Under the pieces are notes generated by a model. That model ran no database searches, was not told the DNA's origin, and saw only the letters and a program-made list of their open reading frames with translations. A program made the translations under genes and the position numbers. A stretch of 52,654 nucleotides of DNA from CAYQZD01 sp964421875 (GTDB taxonomy: Bacteria > Electryoneota > Tariuqbacteria > Tariuqbacterales > Tariuqbacteraceae): the NCBI GenBank assembly GCA_964421875.1, contig CAYQZD010000010.1, positions 1 through 52,654 on the forward strand, read 5' to 3'. Positions 1 to 9,778 of the stretch are shown here, in pieces (positions within the stretch are counted from its first letter, which is position 1; every line of letters begins with the position of its first letter).

Positions 1-38
1 GTGGTTAAATATTAATTCTTATTTTTTGCGGTTCAAAC

Positions 39-488
39 TTGAAAAAAATCGTTGTCAACCTGAAAAAATGCCTGGGATGTCGCTCCTGCGAAATCGCCTG
101 CGCCCTGGAACATTCACTCACCGGCGAATTACATCAAGCTGTTTTCGAAGCTGATAAGCCCCAGTATCGGATATTCGTGCTGAACTCCGAAGGAAATCCC
201 CTCCCCCTCGCCTGCCGCCATTGCGTGGAGCCGGAATGCCTCGCCGCCTGTAAAAGCGGCGGGATAAGCTACGACTTCGAACGCGGCGTCATAGTCTTCG
301 ACCGGGAAAGGTGCGTGGGCTGCTGGATGTGCGTGATGAACTGCTCCTTCGGGGCGATAGTGATGGAGCGGGATGCGAGCTGGGCGGATAAATGCGATCT
401 GTGCCCCGATTTGGAAATCCCCGCCTGTGTCGAAGCCTGCCCCACACGGGCGCTGCGGGAGGTAGAGGCGGAGGCGGTTTATGAGTGA
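39..488 (+). CDS. 4Fe-4S ferredoxin-type electron-transfer subunit
   Basis: A 149-residue iron-sulfur protein of the CooF/HycB/AorA type that would pass electrons between a catalytic subunit and the FAD protein encoded next. Visible cysteine groups are CLGCRSCEIAC near residues 12-22, CRHC...C...C near 59-71, CVGCWMCVMNC near 92-102 and CDLCPD...CVEAC near 119-134, enough for about four [4Fe-4S] clusters. The start is a TTG with no strong ribosome-binding site; no better start is available. Its last 8 bases overlap the next gene (ATGAGTGA), so the two are translationally coupled. This pair is known beside aldehyde:ferredoxin oxidoreductases, where it forms subunits A and C of the complex. The catalytic subunit would lie left of the window, which is inference. 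Confidence 0.85.
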   Translation: MKKIVVNLKKCLGCRSCEIACALEHSLTGELHQAVFEADKPQYRIFVLNSEGNPLPLACRHCVEPECLAACKSGGISYDFERGVIVFDRERCVGCWMCVMNCSFGAIVMERDASWADKCDLCPDLEIPACVEACPTRALREVEAEAVYE

Positions 489-1773
489 CGTCATTATTGG
501 AAGCGGCGCCGCAGGACTGGGATGCGTGGAAACTCTGCGGCGGCTGGACACCCAGCGGGAAATTACGGTGGTCGCCCCGGAAAGCGACCGCAGGCCCTAT
601 TCCCGCCCGATGCTGTACTACGCGCTGGCGGGGAAAATCCCCCGGGAACGGATATACCTCCGCCCGGAAAACCATTTCGACGCGCTCAAGGTGAGTTTCC
701 TTCCCGGCAGGCTGGCGGGGATAGACACCGAGGCAAAGACAATCCGGCTGGATACCGGCGTAAGCCTGAGATATGACAATCTGGTCATCTGCGCCGGAGG
801 AATCCCGCGCTTCCCCGATATCCCCGGCGTCGATAAGCAGGGCGTGTTTGGGTTCCGCAACCTGGACGATATGGAGGGAATAGTCGATTACGCCGGTAAA
901 GTCAAAAAGGCGGTCATCTTAGGCGGGGGGAATATCGGCTTGCAGGCGGCGGAGGGGCTGACGCATCGAGGAGTGAGTTGTACTGTAGTGGTGAAGTCTC
1001 CCACATTACTGTCGCAATTGGCGGATTTTGATACCGGCGAACTGTTCCGCCGTCATATTGAGGCTAACGGAGTCGAGGTGAAGACAGGAGTGGACGCGGT
1101 CGAAATCCGGGGCGGGGAGCGGGTCGAGTCAGTCGCCTTGGACGATGGCAGTGTAATCCCCTGCGGGATGGTAATCGCCGGTAAAGGTGTGCGGCCCAAC
1201 TTGGAGGCGCTGAATAATTCAGATATCGAAACCGATTGGGGGATTATCGCGGATGATTACTTAGTGACATCTGCGCTTGGCGTTTACGCCGCGGGGGATG
1301 CGGCTGAAGTGCGCGACCGTCTTACCGGGAAGCGGACTACAGTGGGGATTTGGCCCGCGGCTTTCGAACAGGGTCAATACGCGGGATGGAACATTATGGG
1401 ACATAGGAGGCGCTATCCCGGCGCCCTAAGGATGAATTCCTCGGAATTCTTCGGGCTCAACCTGATATCCCTGGGAATTGTAAACCCACGCAATCCCGGC
1501 GATTATGACATATATACGAAATCCTTGAATGAAAGGCATTACTATAAACTCATAATGCAGGCAAACCGCTTGGTAGGCGCGATTCTGGTGGGGGATTTGA
1601 AAGGCGCGGGCGCACTGAATTCGCTGATAAAATGCGGCGTCGATGTAAGCGAAATCCTCGATGATTTGAAAGAAGGCGCTGTGGATTTCGGGAAAGTATC
1701 GAGTTTATTGAAACGTTCTGAACTCGCCAATCTCAGCCGGGAACACGCCGAACTGGCGAAAGCGCTGAAATGA
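481..1773 (+). CDS. FAD/NAD(P)-dependent oxidoreductase
   Basis: A 430-residue pyridine nucleotide-disulfide oxidoreductase-type flavoprotein. The N-terminal FAD-binding motif is GSGAAGLG (residues 7-14), the NAD(P)H-binding motif is LGGGNIGLQAAE (about 147-158), and the second FAD motif is GVYAAGDAAE (about 262-271). It resembles COG1251 proteins and the AorC reductase subunit that transfers electrons between NAD and the ferredoxin subunit. I see no redox-active CxxxxC pair of the glutathione reductase type, so a disulfide reductase role is unlikely. It overlaps the preceding ferredoxin gene by 8 bp. The C-terminal 100 residues continue with a helical NAD(P)H oxidase-like tail. The substrate is not determinable from this sequence alone. 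Confidence 0.85.
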   Translation: MSDVIIGSGAAGLGCVETLRRLDTQREITVVAPESDRRPYSRPMLYYALAGKIPRERIYLRPENHFDALKVSFLPGRLAGIDTEAKTIRLDTGVSLRYDNLVICAGGIPRFPDIPGVDKQGVFGFRNLDDMEGIVDYAGKVKKAVILGGGNIGLQAAEGLTHRGVSCTVVVKSPTLLSQLADFDTGELFRRHIEANGVEVKTGVDAVEIRGGERVESVALDDGSVIPCGMVIAGKGVRPNLEALNNSDIETDWGIIADDYLVTSALGVYAAGDAAEVRDRLTGKRTTVGIWPAAFEQGQYAGWNIMGHRRRYPGALRMNSSEFFGLNLISLGIVNPRNPGDYDIYTKSLNERHYYKLIMQANRLVGAILVGDLKGAGALNSLIKCGVDVSEILDDLKEGAVDFGKVSSLLKRSELANLSREHAELAKALK

Positions 1774-1783
1774 GGCTTGAGTG

Positions 1784-2695
1784 ATGAAAAATCGCATCGC
1801 CATCTCCGCAGGGGATATAAACGGCATCGGACCGGAAATCATCCGCAAATCATTAGCTTCCGGCGAGTTCACAGATGTACATTTCGCAGTGTTCGGGCCT
1901 GAAAGCGCGCTTCGAGATGCGTTGGCGGGCGTGAAGGCGAAGATTTTCGACTGCGGGCCCGCCGGAATTATGGTTAATTATGGGACAATCAGCCCTGAAG
2001 CGGGCGAAGCGGCGCTGCGCGCGGTCAAATCGGCGGTGGAAGCGACTTTAGCGGGAGAATACCACGCGCTGGTAACAGCGCCTATCAGCAAGGAAGCGGT
2101 AAGGTTAGCCGGATACGATTACGCCGGTCACACGGAGATGCTGCAGGAATGGTGCGGCGCCGGTGAAGTCATAATGATGTTTCTGTCGGAGACGCTGATA
2201 GTAGGATTGATGACCACGCATCTCGCTCTGCGGGAGGTTCCCGATGCGTTAAGTATCGATTATTGTATAGGGAAAATTAGGCTGTTCGACCGTGAACTCA
2301 GCGCTCGGCTGAAAATCGCACATCCCCATATCGCGTTGTGCGCTCTGAATCCTCACGCCGGGGAAAACGGAATGATGGGCCGGGAGGAGATTGAGGTTTT
2401 AACGCCTTGCGCGGCGAAGGCGCGTTCCCAGGGAATCGATATCACCGACCCGCTTCCGGCGGACACGCTGTTCCCGCGGGCGAAGGATTATTCCGGAGTG
2501 ATGGCGATGTATCACGACCAGGGACTGATTCCGGCGAAAACGACACCCGGCGGATCGGTGAATTACACCGGCGGACTCCCCATTATCAGGACTTCTCCCG
2601 ACCACGGAACCGCCTTCGACATCGCAGGGAAGGACTCTGCCGACCCCAGGGGGATGATAAACGCTATCAAATGGGCGCTGAGGCTCGCGGAGTGA
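1784..2695 (+). CDS. pdxA: 4-hydroxythreonine-4-phosphate dehydrogenase PdxA
   Basis: NAD-dependent oxidation and decarboxylation of 4-phosphohydroxy-L-threonine in pyridoxal 5'-phosphate synthesis; cytoplasmic and normally a dimer. Family motifs are GDINGIGPEI at the N-terminus, GHTEML, NPHAGE and YHDQGLIP. The histidines in the last three are the metal ligands in characterised PdxA. About 303 residues is slightly short against the usual 320-335 but no motif is missing. An ATG at 1784 with TGAGG about 9 nt upstream is preferred over the in-frame GTG at 1781. The gene starts 10 bp after the FAD oxidoreductase and ends 3 bp before rsmA, so the run 39-3523 reads as one operon. A pdxA-rsmA neighbourhood is also known in enterobacteria. 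Confidence 0.93.
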   Translation: MKNRIAISAGDINGIGPEIIRKSLASGEFTDVHFAVFGPESALRDALAGVKAKIFDCGPAGIMVNYGTISPEAGEAALRAVKSAVEATLAGEYHALVTAPISKEAVRLAGYDYAGHTEMLQEWCGAGEVIMMFLSETLIVGLMTTHLALREVPDALSIDYCIGKIRLFDRELSARLKIAHPHIALCALNPHAGENGMMGREEIEVLTPCAAKARSQGIDITDPLPADTLFPRAKDYSGVMAMYHDQGLIPAKTTPGGSVNYTGGLPIIRTSPDHGTAFDIAGKDSADPRGMINAIKWALRLAE

Positions 2696-2698
2696 TGG

Positions 2699-3523
2699 AT
2701 GACAGCGAAACGTAGAAACAGCGGCTGGCCGCCGCCGAAGAAAAGCCTGGGGCAGGTAATGCTGGTGGACGCCGACGCCGCCTATGAGATTGTGAAGCTC
2801 TGCGGCGCCGGGGAGGGGGACAGAGTATTCGAAATTGGCCCAGGCAGGGGGATATTGACCGCGTATTTCCTGGACCGGGGAATCCGCATCACCGCCTGCG
2901 AAATCGACCGCCGCATGGCGGCGCTGCTACGGAAGCGGTTCGGCGGGCGGGAGAATTTCAACCTGCTGGAACGGGATATTCTGCAGTTGGATTTGGAGGA
3001 AGTCTTCCCCGGTGAATCTTATCAGGCGGTGGGGAACCTGCCCTATCACCTGACCAGCGGGATACTGTTCAAGTTCTTCGATTATGTCCGCGCCCGCTGG
3101 GACGAAGGTAAGCAGCCCCGGGTTTCGTCCTTGACGGTGATGGTGCAGAAGGAGGTGGCTGACCGGCTGGTTTCAGCGCCGGGAACACGTGATTGGGGCA
3201 TATTGTCCCTTTTCACTAGTATATACGGCGATATTGAGCGGTTGCTGGAGGTTTCTGCGGACAATTTCAAACCCCGTCCCAAGGTAGATTCCTCGATTAT
3301 AAAAATAGTATTTAGGGGACGTTATCCGTTTATTATTGAGGATTACCAGTTTTTCCGGGAAATAATCAAAAGCGCGTTCGGCGCGCGCCGCAAGATGCTG
3401 AAGAATACGATATCCCGTTTTCACCCGCCGGAAGATTTGGATATCGATCTGCATAAACGCCCGGAGGAACTGACCGCCGCGGAATTCGCGGCGATGGCGA
3501 ATGCGATTTCCGCGGTACAGTGA
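2699..3523 (+). CDS. rsmA: 16S rRNA dimethyladenosine transferase RsmA (KsgA)
   Basis: Dimethylates two adjacent adenines in the 3' terminal helix of 16S rRNA during small-subunit maturation, using S-adenosylmethionine. The protein of 274 residues has the usual length. KSLGQ and the SAM motif FEIGPGRGIL lie in the first 55 residues, CEID follows as the ribose-binding acidic strand, and NLPYHLTSG is the catalytic motif IV that positions the target adenine. The C-terminal small helical domain includes FGARRKMLKN, typical of the family. It begins 3 bp after pdxA in the same operon. A hairpin repeat at 3540-3569 lies just after the stop and may end the transcript. Confidence 0.94.
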   Translation: MTAKRRNSGWPPPKKSLGQVMLVDADAAYEIVKLCGAGEGDRVFEIGPGRGILTAYFLDRGIRITACEIDRRMAALLRKRFGGRENFNLLERDILQLDLEEVFPGESYQAVGNLPYHLTSGILFKFFDYVRARWDEGKQPRVSSLTVMVQKEVADRLVSAPGTRDWGILSLFTSIYGDIERLLEVSADNFKPRPKVDSSIIKIVFRGRYPFIIEDYQFFREIIKSAFGARRKMLKNTISRFHPPEDLDIDLHKRPEELTAAEFAAMANAISAVQ

Positions 3524-3539
3524 AACGATTACCTGTACC

Positions 3540-3569
3540 GTCATTTCGGCGCAGCCGGAATCTTTCCGG
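3540..3569 (+). repeat. Half copy of the 68-bp double-hairpin repeat
   Basis: Reads as GTCATTTCGGCGCAGCCGG followed by AATCTTTCCGG. This matches, in reverse complement, the right half of the elements at 25741-25808 and 50464-50531. The GCCGGAAT/ATTTCGGC arms can pair. It lies 17 bp after the rsmA stop. Confidence 0.7.
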
Positions 3570-3638
3570 AAAAGCATTACTTATATATAATCATCTCAGT
3601 CTAAATTATGTTCTTTCCTCAAATTAAGGGGGTATGCT

Positions 3639-6600
3639 ATGTTCAGTCGCATTTTCTTCATTGCGCTGGCTGCGGCTGTTATCCAGTCTGCGGCTTTATA
3701 CGGCGGCGGCAATCAGTTTCCCTACACCGACATCTACCCCGAACTTCGAACCGCCGATTTCCCGCCTGAAAATCCCTCCGACGACCAATGGGATTTACAG
3801 TTCAATTACAATGTCACTCAGATTACCGGGGACAACCAATTGCTCGGAGTCGCCTTCGACGGCGAATATTTCTGGGTGTCCAGCGCGGATAACAACAACT
3901 GGCTGTACATCCTGGACCGAAATGGGAACTTCATCCAATCCATACAAAGGCCAATTACTCAGTATTATCCGCGAGATTTATGCTATCACGGCGGCATTGT
4001 TTACGGCGGAACTGGCGGCGGCATAGTAGGCTGGAGAACTTCCGACCTGCCGTCAACTCCGGGCGTACGCTTTACTCTCCCATATCCCGCCGGGTATCCG
4101 GACCCTCGAGGACTCGCCTACGACCCCGCAACCGACCACTTCTACTGCGCTAATTTCAGCGACAATCTCTACGAAATGGACCGAAACGGGAACCTTGTCA
4201 GAAACCTAGGCCCCGGAAGGAACGCTTACGGACTAGCCTGGGATAACGACGCCCCCGGAAATCCCAAGCTCTGGGTGCACACTCAAAACACCGGCTGTAT
4301 GCTCTACCAAATCGACCCCGTTACCGGTCAATGGACCCGGTTTGGGCTGGACCTGACCAACCAAATCTGCCCCGGCGCAGTGGCGGGAGGGCTGGATTAT
4401 ACCATCGACTGGGATCCCCAGCGCTGGCGGAGTTCTCTGTTAGCCTTGGGGCAAGGACCTGCCAGCGACCATATCGCCGGTTTCGAAATGTATCCGAGGC
4501 TGACGCCGATAAATATGCGGTTGACGATGCTTCCCTCCAATCCCCCGCTGCAAATCCCCGCTAACGGCGGCTCCTTCGACTACGATATGACCCTGGAAGT
4601 CAATATGTCGATGCCACTGCCCTACCGCATCTGGATAAACGCCACCCTCCCCGACGGGAGCGTGACAGAGCCGCTTGCGGGCCCGGTGAATCCCCGCTTT
4701 TACGGCGGGATAGTCACCCGCACCCGCACGCAATTCGTTCCCGCCGGAGCGCCTGCTGGAAATTATACTTACCACGCCTATTTAGGGGTGTATCCCGACA
4801 CCATCTGGTCTGAAACCCATTTCCCCTTTGAGAAGTCAGCGGCGGGCGAGGGGGATATTGTAGCGGAATGGGCGAATACTGGCGAAGATTTCCCAAACGG
4901 ACCGGAAAACACTCTCGCCGCGCCGCCGATGCTTTCCGAATCAGCCCATAGGGGCGGAAGCGCGCCTGTGGACAGCGCCTGGCAGCTTATAACCCACTGG
5001 CCGGTGACGCCGCCCCTCGATATAATGGCTGTCGCTTTTGACGGCGACAACTATTGGATAGCTTACCGGGGGTCGGGAGTGGGACCTTCCATTGTAATTC
5101 AGGACACCTCCGGTCAGGTTGTTACGCAATTTACGCAGCACGCCACCTCCGCCTGGGGAATCAGAGGATTGACCAGCGACGGAGTCTGCTTCTACGGGGG
5201 CTGGGAAGGGGGGCTCGATGTTTACGACATCGCTTCCCGCGCTTACATAAGGACTATTCCCCATCCGATATCTATGTCCTACCCCCGCGCCGCCGCCTAC
5301 GACCCCCGCACCGGGCATTTCTTCTGCGGAAATTTCACCAATCCGATGTATGAGATAGACTATGACGGAACTCTGCTCAGAAACCTGGGAATACCGATTG
5401 AACCGGTGTACGGAATGACCTTCGATTTGGATTGCTCCGAAGGCCCGCGGGTATGGGTAGCGGGTCAGGGAACTGCCGGAGCGGTAATGCGCCAAATAGA
5501 CCCTGACCTGGGGACCTTCACCGGATCTGCCATCAACCTGCCGCCGCTCCCGGGGCAGCCTCAAAGTCAAGCCGGGGCTTTATTCTACAGCGACGACCTG
5601 CACGCCGAGCATACCACGATGATAATGTGCCAGGCCGGACTTACCGCCTTTTACGAGATGCATTCCCATCTGGGAGCGGGTAACTGCCGCATCACACTGT
5701 CGCCTTCGGCGCGTCCGACATTGATTCCCGCCGGGGGAGGGGCTTTCAACTTCGACCTCACGCTGGAAGCCTTCATCGTGGTGCCGGTGATTTACCGCGG
5801 CTGGACAACAGTTACTCTCCCCGACGGCAGTGTTATCGACCCCCTGATGGGTCCCGTGGACCTGGCGTTTTATTACGGCTCCATCACCCGCAGCCGCTCT
5901 CAGTTAGTCCCCGGCAGGGCTCCGGCGGGGCGGTATATCTATCACGTTTACACCGGGATGTACCCCAATGTCATCTGGGGCGAAGACCATTTTCCCTTCG
6001 AAAAGCTGCCCTCGGCAACGGATGATTACATTGCGGAATGGGCGAATACCGGCGAGGAGTTTACCGAGGCAAAAGCGCCGCCTGTGGTCAATCCCGTCGA
6101 TTCCACCTGGGAATTGATTGATAGTTATGAAATCGCCGGCGCCAGCCATATGGGAATAGCCTACGACGGCCAGTATTTCTGGGCGGCAAACCGAATCGGG
6201 GGTCCTGCCACCAATCATATCGAGGTCATCGACCCCGCCAGCGGCAGTGTGGTCGCCGTCGTTCCCCAGGGAGCGACCTCGAATTGGGGGATAAGGGATA
6301 TGTGCTCGGACGGCAGTTACATCTACGGGGGCTGGGAGAACGGGGTGGACAAGTTCGACATTGCGGGAATGGTCTGGACCGGCACAATCCCCCATCCCGC
6401 GGGGTTGGATTTCCCCCGCGCGCTAACTTACAATCCGGAAAACGGACATTTCTTCTGCGCCAACTTTTCCGGCTCAATGTACGAGATGGACCACAACGGC
6501 GTTCTGATACGGATTTTAGGGAATCCGCCGGGAATCGTCTATGGGATGGCTTTCGACGCCGACGCTCCGGGAGGCCCCTTCATCTGGCTCTGCGTGCAGG

Positions 6601-7511
6601 AACTCGCCGGGGCGCTGATGTATCAGATGAACGCGCAGACCGGGGCGCTCACCGGAGTGGTAATGCCGCTGCCGCCGCTTCCGGGGCAGGTTTCCAGCGA
6701 AGCGGGACTCTGCTTCTACACCGACGAATGGAATAACCAGCATTCGGTCACGCTCGTGCTGAACCACGGAACCGCCAGCGACAGCATCGGCGTTTATGAG
6801 ATGCATCCCCTGCTGAGTCCCAGCCGCAGCGCCCGCATCACTATGCGCCCCGCCAATACGCCGGTAATCATCCCCGCAGCGGGAGGAGTTATCAACTTCG
6901 ATTTGACGCTCCGCGCCGAATTTGTAACTCCCATCATCTATAACGGCTGGATAAACGCCACCCTGCCCGACGGCAGCGTAACCGACCCCCTGATGGGACC
7001 GGTGCAGCTTACGCATTACGCCGGTTCTGTCACCCGCTCCCGCGCCCAGTCCGTCCCCGGCAGGGCGCCAGCCGGGCATTACATCTATCACGCCTATATC
7101 GGGATATATCCGATCGACGTCTGGAGCGCCGACCATTTCCCCTTCGACAAAACCATCACCGATAATGGAGAAGCCACCGTTTACCATTGGGGCAATACCG
7201 GGGAAGCGCTGCAGGGGAACCAGCCGTCTCAAACCATCGCCGCTCCCTCGGAATTCGCCCTGCATAACGCTTCTCCCAATCCCTTCAATCCGGTTACCAA
7301 TATCAGTTTCACCTTGCCGGAAGCGGGAAGGGTATCCTTGAAGGTTTACGATGTCAACGGAAAGGAGTTGGCGTCTCTGGTCGACGGTTGGTGTTCAATG
7401 GGGAAGCGCACAGTGACCTGGGATGCGAGTGAATTTCCCAGCGGAATCTATTTTGCGCGCCTGCAGGCTGATGGTTTCAGTCGGACACTGAAGTTGATGT
7501 TGATAAAGTGA
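3639..7511 (+). CDS. Secreted three-module propeller protein with T9SS C-terminal domain
   Basis: A 1290-residue exported protein. A Sec-type signal peptide covers about residues 1-20. Three homologous modules follow. Each has a propeller-like part (about 50-290, 445-680, 825-1062; repeated AFDGxYFWxxx, YDPxTxHFxCxNF and YGMxFD motifs) and then an approximately 108-residue IPAxGG domain (about 292-399, 682-789, 1063-1171). The modules are joined by linkers with a W-x-N-T-G-E motif. Residues about 1205-1290 form a PNPFNP-type domain (FlgD-like fold), the outer-membrane secretion signal of T9SS cargo. The start ATG at 3639 has an AAGGGGG ribosome-binding site 6 nt upstream. The function is unknown; the architecture suggests a surface or extracellular binding protein. 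The triplication is recognisable at protein level but diverged, so it is not recent. Confidence 0.85.
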   Translation: MFSRIFFIALAAAVIQSAALYGGGNQFPYTDIYPELRTADFPPENPSDDQWDLQFNYNVTQITGDNQLLGVAFDGEYFWVSSADNNNWLYILDRNGNFIQSIQRPITQYYPRDLCYHGGIVYGGTGGGIVGWRTSDLPSTPGVRFTLPYPAGYPDPRGLAYDPATDHFYCANFSDNLYEMDRNGNLVRNLGPGRNAYGLAWDNDAPGNPKLWVHTQNTGCMLYQIDPVTGQWTRFGLDLTNQICPGAVAGGLDYTIDWDPQRWRSSLLALGQGPASDHIAGFEMYPRLTPINMRLTMLPSNPPLQIPANGGSFDYDMTLEVNMSMPLPYRIWINATLPDGSVTEPLAGPVNPRFYGGIVTRTRTQFVPAGAPAGNYTYHAYLGVYPDTIWSETHFPFEKSAAGEGDIVAEWANTGEDFPNGPENTLAAPPMLSESAHRGGSAPVDSAWQLITHWPVTPPLDIMAVAFDGDNYWIAYRGSGVGPSIVIQDTSGQVVTQFTQHATSAWGIRGLTSDGVCFYGGWEGGLDVYDIASRAYIRTIPHPISMSYPRAAAYDPRTGHFFCGNFTNPMYEIDYDGTLLRNLGIPIEPVYGMTFDLDCSEGPRVWVAGQGTAGAVMRQIDPDLGTFTGSAINLPPLPGQPQSQAGALFYSDDLHAEHTTMIMCQAGLTAFYEMHSHLGAGNCRITLSPSARPTLIPAGGGAFNFDLTLEAFIVVPVIYRGWTTVTLPDGSVIDPLMGPVDLAFYYGSITRSRSQLVPGRAPAGRYIYHVYTGMYPNVIWGEDHFPFEKLPSATDDYIAEWANTGEEFTEAKAPPVVNPVDSTWELIDSYEIAGASHMGIAYDGQYFWAANRIGGPATNHIEVIDPASGSVVAVVPQGATSNWGIRDMCSDGSYIYGGWENGVDKFDIAGMVWTGTIPHPAGLDFPRALTYNPENGHFFCANFSGSMYEMDHNGVLIRILGNPPGIVYGMAFDADAPGGPFIWLCVQELAGALMYQMNAQTGALTGVVMPLPPLPGQVSSEAGLCFYTDEWNNQHSVTLVLNHGTASDSIGVYEMHPLLSPSRSARITMRPANTPVIIPAAGGVINFDLTLRAEFVTPIIYNGWINATLPDGSVTDPLMGPVQLTHYAGSVTRSRAQSVPGRAPAGHYIYHAYIGIYPIDVWSADHFPFDKTITDNGEATVYHWGNTGEALQGNQPSQTIAAPSEFALHNASPNPFNPVTNISFTLPEAGRVSLKVYDVNGKELASLVDGWCSMGKRTVTWDASEFPSGIYFARLQADGFSRTLKLMLIK

Positions 7512-7563
7512 GAATATTGAGGGAAAATGGAGTTATACCTATTTCCAATTGAAATTACCGATT

Positions 7564-7591
7564 GTAGGGGCGAACGGCCGTTCGCCCCTAC
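7564..7591. repeat. Perfect 28-bp palindrome
   Basis: GTAGGGGCGAACGG is followed immediately by its exact reverse complement, with no loop. It lies 52 bp after the stop of the propeller gene. The first nine bases are the same as the ends of the GTAGGGGCGAAGCATTT elements at 20013 and 47869, so it looks like a reduced member of that family. No T-run follows, so it is not an obvious terminator. Confidence 0.85.
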
Positions 7592-7626
7592 CAGAATATC
7601 GATAAAACTTGTCGGAACCATTTTAA

Positions 7627-9690
7627 ATGAAGCTATATAAAATATTCATACTACTTATTCCGGCTATAGTTTCCGCCCAAGAATTCGAATTCGTTTTGGA
7701 AACGGATTCTATCCCTATGATTATGGATAACTGGCAGCCGTTTTGTTCCTGGGTAGGAGGATATGGCGAAAGTCATCCTGATTTCTGCGATATCAACGCC
7801 GATACTGATTTAGACTTATTTATTGGTCATAACAGACACTATATCGATTATTATGAAAATGTTGGATCAAGCACATTACCGGATTATATTCTTTTTTCAT
7901 ATAATTGGGATTCGGTTTGCTGCTTTCCTAATAATAGCCGTAGTAATCCTGATTTTTGGGACTTAGATAATGATGGTGATATAGATTTACTAATAGGGGC
8001 GGGTTATGTGCGATACTACAGGAATGAGGGAACAATAAATCAACCTGATTTTACAGGATTTTCCGATACGCTTTTCGATAATAGCGGCAACTGGGTTTTT
8101 GGAACTCATGTAGCTTTAGTAGATATCGACTATGATGGTGATGGCGATTTGATCTGCGGGGAATATCAGGGACATTTACAGTTTTACCGTAATGTAGGGA
8201 CGATAGATAGTTTTTCATTTTATCTCGAAGATAATCAATGGCTGAATATAAATGTTAATGATAATGCCGATCCCTGTTTCATCGACATAGATTTTGATAA
8301 CGATTACGACCTCTTCATCGGCAATCGTGAAGGCCGCATATGGTATTACCACAATGAAGGTGATTCGCTTAATTACAATTTCGTTTATATCACCAATAAC
8401 TTTGCCGGAATAGATGTGGGAGATTTCGCATCGCCGGAATTCGCAGACATAGATGGTGATGGGGATTACGATTTATTCGTGGGGCGGGAAGCGAACAATA
8501 ACAGTCTGATGGGAGATATTTTCTTCTATGAAAACATAGGCGCTCCAACTAATCCACAATTCAATTTCATTACCAAGAATTATTTGACACTAGATTTGGG
8601 TTATACTCGCAACCTGCCTAATTTTGTGGATATCGATGGCGATTCAGATATGGATTTAATCGTGGGCTTGAACATCGGTCTTTCCTATTTTAGAAATATC
8701 GGCGATTCAGTGAATCCAAATTTCGTCTATGTCGATTCAGGATTTCAAAGCGAGCCTATCAATGAAGTTTTTCCCTTTTTCGTCGATATAGACGCCGATG
8801 GGGATTATGATATGATCTGCGGCGAAAGCGTCATTCCAGGCCCGCCGGTTATTAAACTCTATATAAATCGTGGGACTTCGCAAAATCCCGATATTGTTTT
8901 ACACGATCCTCAGTTTATTACTAATCCTGATTTTTTTGTCAATGCTCATCCTGTTTGCGCCGATATCGACAGTGATGGTGATTACGATTTGTTTATTAAC
9001 GATAACGATGGACATTTCTTTTTTTACATAAATGATGGAACACCGCAATTACCAAATTTTATTTCAATCTCTCCGCAATGGCAGGGGATACAGTTTCCCT
9101 ATCCTTATGAAGGCTGGCGGGGTTTTCATTTTGCCGATTTGGATGATGATGGAGATTTAGATATGCTTATGCAGAATATATGGCAACTAAATACCTCTAA
9201 TGTTCGCTTCTATCGCAATACTGGGACGCCTCAATCTCCAAATATGGTAATTGAATCAGAAGAGTTTTTATCCGGATATAAAATAATGGGAGCAGTCCCT
9301 TTCATTGTCGATATTGATTCCGATTCCGATCTCGATATATTTTGCGGTGAATTGAACGGCGGTATTATGTTTTTCCGCAATCTTGATTCTCAACCGGTGG
9401 TTCGCCGTCCTGGCAAACGATTTTTAACCTTTTCGCTTCAACAGAATTATCCTAATCCTTTCAACGCTGTTACCACCATTCCCTTGACGCTGGAGCGGGC
9501 GCTTCCGGTGCGAGTGGTGGTGTATAATCAGCTGGGGCAAAGGGTGGAGACGCTGTTTGAGGGGAAAATGTCAAAAGGCACGCATAGAATTCGATGGGAT
9601 GGCGCCCGATATGGTTCGGGAGTTTATTTCATTTCGCTGGGAGATGAAAGCGGTTCACAGGAAGCGAGGAAGGTTTTACTGGTTAAATAG
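7627..9690 (+). CDS. Secreted 10-repeat FG-GAP/VCBS protein with T9SS C-terminal domain
   Basis: A 687-residue exported protein with a signal peptide of about 17 residues ending SAQ. Ten FG-GAP-like repeats follow, each with a calcium-loop motif of the type F-x-D-I-D-x-D-G-D-x-D-L (for example FADIDGDGDYDLFVG). These predict a calcium-dependent beta-propeller or two. Residues about 600-687 are a T9SS sorting domain beginning LQQNYPNPFN. It is a colinear paralogue of the minus-strand gene at 41872-43947: same signal end (AQEF-FVLETDSIP), same ten repeats, but a different C-terminal tail. The repeat body is much richer in A+T than its neighbours, while the tail is GC-rich like the rest, which suggests separate origins for the two parts. 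The ligand is unknown. Confidence 0.82.
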   Translation: MKLYKIFILLIPAIVSAQEFEFVLETDSIPMIMDNWQPFCSWVGGYGESHPDFCDINADTDLDLFIGHNRHYIDYYENVGSSTLPDYILFSYNWDSVCCFPNNSRSNPDFWDLDNDGDIDLLIGAGYVRYYRNEGTINQPDFTGFSDTLFDNSGNWVFGTHVALVDIDYDGDGDLICGEYQGHLQFYRNVGTIDSFSFYLEDNQWLNINVNDNADPCFIDIDFDNDYDLFIGNREGRIWYYHNEGDSLNYNFVYITNNFAGIDVGDFASPEFADIDGDGDYDLFVGREANNNSLMGDIFFYENIGAPTNPQFNFITKNYLTLDLGYTRNLPNFVDIDGDSDMDLIVGLNIGLSYFRNIGDSVNPNFVYVDSGFQSEPINEVFPFFVDIDADGDYDMICGESVIPGPPVIKLYINRGTSQNPDIVLHDPQFITNPDFFVNAHPVCADIDSDGDYDLFINDNDGHFFFYINDGTPQLPNFISISPQWQGIQFPYPYEGWRGFHFADLDDDGDLDMLMQNIWQLNTSNVRFYRNTGTPQSPNMVIESEEFLSGYKIMGAVPFIVDIDSDSDLDIFCGELNGGIMFFRNLDSQPVVRRPGKRFLTFSLQQNYPNPFNAVTTIPLTLERALPVRVVVYNQLGQRVETLFEGKMSKGTHRIRWDGARYGSGVYFISLGDESGSQEARKVLLVK

Positions 9691-9697
9691 AATTGAT

Positions 9698-9739
9698 ATA
9701 AGAGATAAAAGATAAGATATTAGTAATAAAAGATTTAAA
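9698..9739. repeat. Period-7 tandem array (ATAAAAG type)
   Basis: Six consecutive 7-bp units (ATAAGAG, ATAAAAG, ATAAGAT, ATTAGTA, ATAAAAG, ATTTAAA) begin 8 bp after the stop of the FG-GAP gene. The units are degenerate but the spacing is exact. Confidence 0.75.
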
Positions 9740-9778
9740 ATGTGTGAAGGTTTGCGAAATCGCGTTGTTTAACGGTAA

